DNA from: a virus
Length of the DNA: 24,232 nt
Direction: 5' to 3' (one strand)
Virus record (IMG/VR): IMGVR_UViG_3300031857_001352
Span: 1 to 24,232 of that record
In this document: piece after piece, positions 18,827 to 24,232 of the stretch
Numbering within the stretch: position 1 is the stretch's first letter
How the letters are laid out: each line of letters starts with the position of its first letter
Notes under the pieces: generated by a model
Seen by the model: the letters and a program-made list of their open reading frames with translations, nothing else
The model's database searches: none
What the model was told of the DNA's origin: nothing
Position numbers and translations under genes: made by a program

Positions 18827-20854
18827 ATGATAAAAGAAGCAAAAGAATATTTTAAATTAGGACTTTCTGTTATTCCGATAGGTGATAATAAGATTCCACA
18901 AGGCAGTTGGAAGAAAAATCAAGCTGAATTGATTGAGCCAACATTTACAAGTTGCAAGGGCATTGGATTAGTTTGTGGTGAAGTTAGCGGATATTTGCAA
19001 TGTATTGACATTGATTCCAAATACGATTTAACTGGGAAACTATTTGATAACTACAAAAAATTAATTTATGAAACTGACAAAAACCTTTTAAAAAAGTTAG
19101 TTGTTCAATCAACTCCAAGCGGAGGTTATCATTTTATTTTTAGATGCAAAGATATTGGAGGAAATTCCAAACTTGCGAATAGACATTGCACCGAACAAGA
19201 AAAAAAAGAAAACCCAAAGGATAAAGTAAGGGTACTTTTGGAAACAAGAGAAACTGGCGGATATTTTATGATTGCTCCGAGTGATGGCTATAAAATAATT
19301 TACAAGTCATTGGATAAAATTTCCGAAATCACTCCATCAGAAAGACAAACATTGTTTTTATGTGCAAGGTTATTAAATGAGGTATTTGAAACTCCTTCAC
19401 TAAAGAAAACTGACATAAAAGTTTTATCTGAGAATGTAAGTCCATTTGATGAATGGAATAACAGAGGTGATATAATTGGACTTTTGGAAAATGAAGGATG
19501 GAAGATTACTCAAAGCAGAGGATCAAAGAATTTATTTTTAAGACCGGGAGGAACAGGAAAATGGAGTGCGGATTGGGATGATTCAAAGAGATTGTTTTAT
19601 GTGTTTACTTCATCAAGTGAATTTGAACAAGGTAAAGCATACAATGCAAGTCAAGTATTGGCAAAATTAAAATTTAGAGATGATTTTTCAGAATGTGCAA
19701 AGTGGTTGCTGAAGGAAGGATTTGGAAATTTTACTCCCGAAAAGAAAGATTACAAAAAAGAATTTAAATCAGAACCTAAGTTTTTAGATTCCATAACTAT
19801 TGACATTGAAGATGATAATTTTGATTTTCTTGCTAAAAAAGATGATTGCGATAAGTATATTCAACAAAAAATAGATGATACTTTTAAGATGGGAGATAAG
19901 ACTGGCTTTGAAGATTTAGATGAGTATTGGAGGTTTAAAGATGAAAGTTTGGTTATGATTTTAGGACACGACAATGCAGGGAAATCTGTTGTTACTTGGT
20001 TTCTTGCAGTATTGGATTGCTATTTTAATGATAAAAGTTATATTATTTTTGCAGGAGAAAACAAAGTTGGAATGCTAAAGTATAAATTAATGGAGTTTTA
20101 TTTATCCAAGCCAATTAAAAAAATGGGTAAAATGGAAAGAGAGGAAGCTATGAAATGGGTTGAAGAACATTTTGCAATTATCAGAAATGATATTCCATTT
20201 ACTTACAAAGATATGTTAACCATAGGCAAAAAACTTTTAACTAAAAAGAATTATAGCCGATTTATTATTGAACCTTACAACGTACTTTCAAAAGATACTG
20301 GCAATGAACATCAATACGATTACAAAGCTATGTTGGATATGAAATTGTTTATTACTCAAACAGGGCTTGGAATTACTTTGAATGTTCACGCTGCCACCGA
20401 AGCACTAAGGCGAACTTATCCAAAAGGCCATCCAAAGGAAGGTTACTCAATGCCACCAAACAAAGCAGATGCCGAAGGAGGAGGAAAGTTTCCAAACAAA
20501 GCAGATGATTTTATGGTTATTCATAGAATGGCAGACCATCCCGATTTTTGGATGTGGACAGAAATTCACGTTCAAAAAATCAAAGAGAATGAAACTGGAG
20601 GTAAACGAACTTTTAAAGATAGTCCATATTTGTTGAAGATGCAGATTGATGGAGCAGGATTTGAAAACCAAATGGGTATTAATCCGATGCGAGATAGGAG
20701 AAAAGGAACTGCACCGCAAGTAATTTTTAAAGATGAACTACCACCAACCCCAATAAAGCCAAACGGAGCATTTGACACCCCAATAAACGATAAAGACAAT
20801 TGGAATTTTACAATGGAGAAAAACAAAATAGAGATTGCAGACGATGCCTTCTAA
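18827..20854 (+). CDS. Primase-polymerase / RecA-fold helicase fusion
   Basis: 675 residues. The N-terminal ~190 residues look like a Prim-Pol (BT4734 / bifunctional primase-polymerase) domain: LGLSVIPIGDNKIPQGSW, CIDIDSKYD with acidic residues Asp61 and Asp63, STPSGGYHFIF with His102 and ETRETGGYFMIAPS (139-152). A middle domain follows (about 205-300). The C-terminal part is a RecA/DnaB-type ATPase with Walker A GHDNAGKS (380-387) and a hydrophobic strand ending in Glu (FIIEPYN) at the Walker B place. It would make primers and unwind DNA at the phage fork. Start ATG 18827 is 3 bases after the initiator-like gene's stop. The tail (after about 640) is Pro-rich and disordered. Confidence 0.82.
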   Translation: MIKEAKEYFKLGLSVIPIGDNKIPQGSWKKNQAELIEPTFTSCKGIGLVCGEVSGYLQCIDIDSKYDLTGKLFDNYKKLIYETDKNLLKKLVVQSTPSGGYHFIFRCKDIGGNSKLANRHCTEQEKKENPKDKVRVLLETRETGGYFMIAPSDGYKIIYKSLDKISEITPSERQTLFLCARLLNEVFETPSLKKTDIKVLSENVSPFDEWNNRGDIIGLLENEGWKITQSRGSKNLFLRPGGTGKWSADWDDSKRLFYVFTSSSEFEQGKAYNASQVLAKLKFRDDFSECAKWLLKEGFGNFTPEKKDYKKEFKSEPKFLDSITIDIEDDNFDFLAKKDDCDKYIQQKIDDTFKMGDKTGFEDLDEYWRFKDESLVMILGHDNAGKSVVTWFLAVLDCYFNDKSYIIFAGENKVGMLKYKLMEFYLSKPIKKMGKMEREEAMKWVEEHFAIIRNDIPFTYKDMLTIGKKLLTKKNYSRFIIEPYNVLSKDTGNEHQYDYKAMLDMKLFITQTGLGITLNVHAATEALRRTYPKGHPKEGYSMPPNKADAEGGGKFPNKADDFMVIHRMADHPDFWMWTEIHVQKIKENETGGKRTFKDSPYLLKMQIDGAGFENQMGINPMRDRRKGTAPQVIFKDELPPTPIKPNGAFDTPINDKDNWNFTMEKNKIEIADDAF

Positions 20855-20894
20855 AAAGTGGGCTACAATTGTACGAGATATTTTTAAGCTAAAC

Positions 20895-20958
20895 AAAAAG
20901 TAAGCCTATAAATTGACAAATAAATAAAAAAGTAAATTTATAAACTGATAAAAAATAA
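20895..20958 (+). repeat. Imperfect 32-bp tandem repeat in the gap after the primase gene
   Basis: AAAAAGTAAGCCTATAAATT (from 20895) is repeated as AAAAAGTAAATTTATAAACT (from 20927); 24 of 32 positions agree. It fills most of the 109-base gap and ends just before the ATG at 20964. No TAnnTTTG promoter is seen here. Confidence 0.5.
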
Positions 20959-20963
20959 AAACT

Positions 20964-21326
20964 ATGGAACTACAAGTAAAACATTTAAAATCTAACGAAA
21001 TAAGAGTAGGCAACAACGTATTGTTTAACAAAGAAATTATCAAATTAGATGGTTCACTATTTGCAATGTATTTGGAAAACAGATTAGGAATGCCATTTTA
21101 CCCTATTCCACTAACTGAAGAATGGCTAATTAAATTAGGATTTAAGAAAAATAACTATTGGTTTAAAGATGACAATATGTTAAGATTTGGTTTAATAGAC
21201 AATCAATTACATTGCTCAATTGGAAATGATGAAAGTGGATTTTTATACAACAGAATTAATTACGTTCATCAGCTTCAAAACCTATATTTTGCATTAACTG
21301 GCGAAGAACTTGAATTTAAACAATAA
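20964..21326 (+). CDS. Conserved Bacteroidota phage protein, unknown function
   Basis: 120 residues. The N-terminus KHLKSNEIRVGNNVLFNKEI, the middle PIPLTEEWLIKLGFKK and the C-terminal YVHQLQNLYFALTGEEL match a conserved hypothetical protein seen in many Bacteroidota phages and prophages ('R-x-GN...PI-x-LTEEWL-x-x-GF...YVHQLQNLYFALTGEEL'). The fold is probably a small beta-rich domain followed by a helix. It has no assigned function. It is separated from the primase-helicase by repeats and from the terminase operon by a promoter. Confidence 0.8.
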   Translation: MELQVKHLKSNEIRVGNNVLFNKEIIKLDGSLFAMYLENRLGMPFYPIPLTEEWLIKLGFKKNNYWFKDDNMLRFGLIDNQLHCSIGNDESGFLYNRINYVHQLQNLYFALTGEELEFKQ

Positions 21327-21328
21327 AC

Positions 21329-21357
21329 TTGCAATTAATAAATAATTTGTACTTTTG
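21329..21357 (+). promoter_or_regulatory. Promoter of the terminase / head operon
   Basis: TTG at 21329-21331, an 18-bp spacer and TACTTTTG at 21350-21357. The context AATAATTTGTAnnTTTGT matches that of the promoter at 9654. Late structural genes follow. Confidence 0.7.
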
Positions 21358-21374
21358 TATTATAGCAATTGTGT

Positions 21375-21394
21375 AAAATACACGAAAATACACG
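21375..21394 (+). repeat. Perfect 10-bp tandem repeat in the terminase leader
   Basis: AAAATACACG occurs twice without a gap, 5 bases before the ATG at 21399 and 17 bases after the -7 element. It could be an operator or translational control site, or a recognition site for the small terminase subunit encoded next. Confidence 0.6.
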
Positions 21395-21398
21395 AATA

Positions 21399-21650
21399 AT
21401 GGCATTTAAAAAAGGAAATAGCGGAAAGCCTAAAGGCTCACAAAACAAACTCACCAAATCAGTTAAGGAAGCATTTGAAATAGCTTTTAACGAATTGCAA
21501 TCAGATAAAAATGCAAACTTAGCAACGTGGGCAAAGGAAAATACAACCGACTTTTATAGATTGGCAGCAAAGCTAATTCCAACAGCAGTAAGTGCAGACA
21601 TTACATCAAATGGCAAAGAAATAAGGTCGTGGACGGTGAAATCGAAGTAA
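21399..21650 (+). CDS. Terminase small subunit-like protein (DUF5681-type start)
   Basis: 83 residues from ATG 21399 (an in-frame TTG at 21369 lies in the leader repeats). The N-terminus MAFKKGNSGKPKGSQNKLTK has the 'F-x-x-G-x-SGNP-x-GR/S-x-NKLT' pattern typical of phage small terminase subunits and related DUF5681 proteins. The rest is helical (SVKEAFEIAFNELQ, FYRLAAKLIPT), as in DNA-recognition subunits. It overlaps the large terminase gene by 22 bp. It is about half the length of many TerS proteins. The role is DNA recognition for packaging. Confidence 0.72.
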   Translation: MAFKKGNSGKPKGSQNKLTKSVKEAFEIAFNELQSDKNANLATWAKENTTDFYRLAAKLIPTAVSADITSNGKEIRSWTVKSK

Positions 21651-23002
21651 ATAAAGTTTACATAGATTTTCTGCATAGTGAACAAAGATATGCAGTATTG
21701 AAAGGTGGAGCAGGAAGTGGAAAATCAATCGCTGCGGTTCAAAAGATAATTCTAAGAATAACAACCGAAGAAAACCACAGAATACTCTGCATTCGTAAAG
21801 TTGCCACCACCATAAGAAACTCAATCTATCAATTATTAGTTGATAAGTTGTTAGAATATGGAATATTTGGCGAGTTCACCATCAATAAATCAGAAATGAG
21901 GTTTACTCACAATCCAACAGGAAATGAAATATTGTGTGCCGGGATGGATGACCCTGAGAAAATCAAATCCATTGCAGGGATTACGAGTGTATGGTGCGAG
22001 GAAGCCACCGAGTTAGACGAATTAGACTTTAACCAATTAGAGTTAAGGGTGAGGGGTGAAACAAGTAATTACAAGCAGTTTGTTATCACGTTCAATCCAA
22101 TATCTGAACAACACTGGCTAAAAAAACGTTTTTTTGATAGCCAGGATAACGAAACATTTATCTTAAACACCACCTATAAAGACAATTCTTTCTTAGATAA
22201 CGATTACATCCACCATCTGCAAGAAAGAGTTAAGGCGAACCCAAATTTGCACAAAGTTTATGTTTTGGGAGAATGGGGCAAAGTAGATTTTGGAGGTGAG
22301 TTCCTAAAAAGTTGGAGTACAATAAAACACACCACAATAATTCCTTATAATCCATCCTTAGCTATTTGGTTATCATTTGACGAAAACGTAAATCCTTATT
22401 TCCCTTGTGGCATATTCCAAATATCAGATGAAAACGAAATTAGAATGATTGACTGTATTGCTTTAAAAAACCCTGAGAACACCACCAAAGTAATGGGCAG
22501 AACAATTATGGCTAAATTAAGACAATGGAGGCACACAGGGCAAGTTTACATTTGTGGAGATAGCACATCACAAAAAGACGATGTTAAGCAGGAGAAAGGA
22601 TTTGATTTGTTCAGGATATTGATAAACGAATTAGACGAAGTTAAGCCTATTAGAAGGGTTGCAAAGTCAAATCCAAATGTGCGACCGAGTGCTGATTTCT
22701 TTAATGCAATACTTGAGTACAATGAGCAAGGGATTAGCTTTGTTGTAGATGAAAGTTGCAGAGTTGCGATTTTTGACTTTGAGAACACCAAAGAAGATAA
22801 AAATGGAAAGGTTGATAAAAAGACCGTAACAGACCCGGTTACAAAAGTAAGTTATCAACCCTATGGACATATTGTTGACTTGACACGCTACCTTATAACC
22901 GCAGTATTTCCATCGCAATATTCTAAATTTCAAACAGGAATATTTAAAAGTTCAGCTATTGTTGGAAGGGATGCAGAATATAAATCACCGCAAAGATTTT
23001 AG
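21629..23002 (+). CDS. terL: Terminase large subunit
   Basis: 457 residues. ATPase and nuclease of the DNA packaging motor, Terminase_3 / PBSX type. Walker A GGAGSGKS (26-33) within VLKGGAGSGKSIAAVQK; Walker B SVWCEEATEL with the catalytic Glu at 124/125; coupling motif ITFNP (153-157). The nuclease domain shows Asp251 (LSFDENV), Asp311 (YICGDST) and Asp417 (HIVDLTRY), the RNase H-like triad. The start is the GTG at 21629, inside the small-subunit gene; no in-frame ATG lies before the Walker A motif, and the GTG gives the normal ~25-residue lead to it. The length fits the family. Confidence 0.95.
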   Translation: MDGEIEVNKVYIDFLHSEQRYAVLKGGAGSGKSIAAVQKIILRITTEENHRILCIRKVATTIRNSIYQLLVDKLLEYGIFGEFTINKSEMRFTHNPTGNEILCAGMDDPEKIKSIAGITSVWCEEATELDELDFNQLELRVRGETSNYKQFVITFNPISEQHWLKKRFFDSQDNETFILNTTYKDNSFLDNDYIHHLQERVKANPNLHKVYVLGEWGKVDFGGEFLKSWSTIKHTTIIPYNPSLAIWLSFDENVNPYFPCGIFQISDENEIRMIDCIALKNPENTTKVMGRTIMAKLRQWRHTGQVYICGDSTSQKDDVKQEKGFDLFRILINELDEVKPIRRVAKSNPNVRPSADFFNAILEYNEQGISFVVDESCRVAIFDFENTKEDKNGKVDKKTVTDPVTKVSYQPYGHIVDLTRYLITAVFPSQYSKFQTGIFKSSAIVGRDAEYKSPQRF

Positions 23003-23010
23003 TAACATAA

Positions 23011-23043
23011 TTTGATTAAATAAAAAAAATTGTTACAATTTTG
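23011..23043 (+). promoter_or_regulatory. Weak promoter-like sequence before the gp36-like gene
   Basis: TTTG at 23011-23014, a 21-bp spacer and CAATTTTG at 23036-23043 (one mismatch to TAnnTTTG). An inverted repeat GTAACA (23002-23007) / TGTTAC (23031-23036) brackets the spacer. It could be a promoter with an operator, or a coincidence in AT-rich DNA. Confidence 0.35.
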
Positions 23044-23047
23044 CATT

Positions 23048-23722
23048 ATGGCAAGATTTCTAAAGACCTCCGATTATTCATCTATCATACAAGCGGTTGA
23101 CCTTGCTCAGATTACTGAGGGTGTAGACCAAAACCTATTCGATTCCGAGATTAAGGCAATAAGTAGAATGAGGACAAAGTTAGTCCAACGCTATTTAGTT
23201 GACATAGAACTTGGAACAATGACTGCATTTAGTGCAGCAACACACTACCGCACAAGAGATAGAGTAATTAATGGTGAAACAATAACCCACGTTAATGACT
23301 TCAACAGATGGGATAAAACAACCGATTATGTAATTGGCGATATTGTTACCGATGACAATGGATATGTCTATACAGCCATTGCAGACAGCACAAACACAAA
23401 GCTAACTGTTGCAGGAGTTTGGCAGCCAATGGTGAACGTGCTAACAAGTAACGCTACATATTGGACAGTTGGAGATAATCGTTACCCTATGTTTATTGAG
23501 TTAGCAATGGATATGACATTGTATAACCTCCACGCAAGAATAAACCCACGTAACATCCCTGAGTTAAGGATTGAAAGAAATAGAGAAGCATTAGACCAAT
23601 TGGATAGATGGGCAAGTGGAACAGATACAGCAGAAGTATTGAACATTAACATTGCAGATAGCGAGGGTTTCTCAATAAGAACTGGCAATAGCTTAGACAA
23701 ACAAAATAATTTTTTCATATAA
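23048..23722 (+). CDS. Mu gp36-like (DUF1320-type) head protein with carbohydrate-binding-like insert
   Basis: 224 residues from ATG 23048; an in-frame TTG at 23030 lies in the leader. The ends resemble the gp36/DUF1320 family of Mu-like phages: a FLKTSDYSSIIQ start, LFDSEIKAISRMRTKLVQRY helix (31-50) and the C-terminal LAMDMTLYNLHARINPRNIP with LDQLDRWASG (184-191). Between them, residues about 88-140 hold WDKTTDYVIGDIVTDDNGYV...AGVWQPM, a pattern like the small CBM5/12 carbohydrate-binding modules that decorate capsids and tails. In Mu-like phages gp36 acts in head completion near the portal. Its neighbours (TerL before, DUF935 portal after) fit. Confidence 0.72.
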   Translation: MARFLKTSDYSSIIQAVDLAQITEGVDQNLFDSEIKAISRMRTKLVQRYLVDIELGTMTAFSAATHYRTRDRVINGETITHVNDFNRWDKTTDYVIGDIVTDDNGYVYTAIADSTNTKLTVAGVWQPMVNVLTSNATYWTVGDNRYPMFIELAMDMTLYNLHARINPRNIPELRIERNREALDQLDRWASGTDTAEVLNINIADSEGFSIRTGNSLDKQNNFFI

Positions 23723-24232
23723 TGGCTTGGTACGACATATTTAATTTCAATAAACCACAGCCGACAAAGGCTAACATCCGTAAGACAATTGACTTTGAAC
23801 AGCAATTGCAGAGGGTAAGGCAGGATGCTCAATCATTCAACATAGCATTACAGGCGGCAGAAAGTCCAATGTACCCAAACAGATTTCTATTGATGCAAAC
23901 GTATCAACAGATTGTATTGGATGGGCAGGTTCAAAGTGCAATGTTGCAACGTAAGTCAAAAATACTTTGCAAAAAGTTTGTTGTTTGTGGACCAGATGGC
24001 GAAATGGATGAAGCCAAAACAGCTTATTTTAATCAAAAGTGGTTTTATGACTTTAGCAATTTAGCTTTAGATTCTATATTTTGGGGTTTTAGTTGTGTTC
24101 AATTTGGTCAGATAATTAACGACCAATATACATCAGTTGAATTGATACCACGTATCTATGTAGTGCCTGAGTTTAGCTTAGTAAGAACAAACACAGCAAC
24201 GGTTATTGAGGGTAAGCACTTTGATGAGCCAC
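23722..24232 (+). CDS. Mu gp29-like portal protein (DUF935), 3' partial
   Basis: The ATG at 23722 overlaps the upstream TAA (TAATG). About 170 residues are visible before the window ends; the frame is open to the edge. The product begins MAWYDIFNFNKPQPTKANIR, then NRFLLMQTYQQIVLDGQVQS and AMLQRKSKILCKKFVV, a DFSNLALDSIFWGFSCVQFG segment and an ELIPRIYVVPEF. These match DUF935: 'L-x-x-Y-x-x-x-x-x-D...S-A-x-x-x-R-x-x-x-V', then 'W...D-x-x-x-x-G-x-S'. It would form the dodecameric ring through which DNA enters the head. Confidence 0.82.
   Translation, partial: MAWYDIFNFNKPQPTKANIRKTIDFEQQLQRVRQDAQSFNIALQAAESPMYPNRFLLMQTYQQIVLDGQVQSAMLQRKSKILCKKFVVCGPDGEMDEAKTAYFNQKWFYDFSNLALDSIFWGFSCVQFGQIINDQYTSVELIPRIYVVPEFSLVRTNTATVIEGKHFDEP

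Overview
The window is a stretch of a tailed-phage (or prophage) genome from a Bacteroidota host. All genes lie on the + strand, tightly packed with ATGA/TAATG overlaps. The DNA is AT-rich and start codons follow A-rich leaders instead of Shine-Dalgarno sites. At least five promoters match the Bacteroidota pattern (TTTG or TTG, about 17-20 bp, then TAnnTTTG). Several products belong to families typical of Bacteroidota phages (DUF6046, DUF5675, DUF3127, DUF6291). No integrase, excisionase or repressor is visible.

Layout. (1) 1-7171, tail module: a tail assembly chaperone cut by the window edge with a -1 frameshift extension, a short tape measure, a DUF6046 protein, hub, spike, gp25-like and LysM-like proteins, a repeat-bearing fibre and a 55-residue protein. 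(2) 7197-9570, lysis module: small membrane proteins, a DUF5675 putative endolysin, a holin-like protein and a lipoprotein with a C-terminal membrane anchor that fits a unimolecular spanin. (3) 9571-9807: two near-identical terminator hairpins bracketing a possible ~60-nt RNA, then a strong promoter. (4) 9808-10419: three small early proteins. (5) 10426-13385: three gene cassettes joined by integron attC-like sites; two encode cytosine-5 DNA methyltransferases. (6) 13422-20854, replication and recombination: RHH protein, DnaA domain IV-like protein, HNH protein, RusA, DUF3127, ERF annealing protein, Gp157-like, NinB-like, DUF3820 protein, a DUF6291 initiator-like gene with iteron-like repeats, and a primase-helicase. 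(7) 20964-24232: a conserved phage protein, small and large terminase subunits, a Mu gp36-like protein and the start of a Mu gp29-like (DUF935) portal.

The most notable system is the cassette array. Three 131-132 bp sites (10426-10557, 10707-10838, 11941-12071) each fold into a 16-19 bp stem whose imperfections are almost all G.T wobbles. They are bounded by AAC...GTT core-like heptamers and have a ~70-nt loop that holds the start codon of the following gene. The first 19-23 residues of each cassette protein are therefore encoded by the recombination site and not by the cassette itself. The two ends of each cassette are complementary to each other over 14-15 bp, as expected for cassettes that were once circles. 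No integron integrase is present, so this looks like a phage-borne array captured from a Bacteroidota or spirochaete-type integron, carrying methylation genes that could protect phage DNA from restriction.

Smaller points of interest are the A9 frameshift site, a likely replication origin inside the DUF6291 gene, and shared palindromes and tandem repeats at promoters. All functional names come from reading the sequence against remembered families; no database search was possible.
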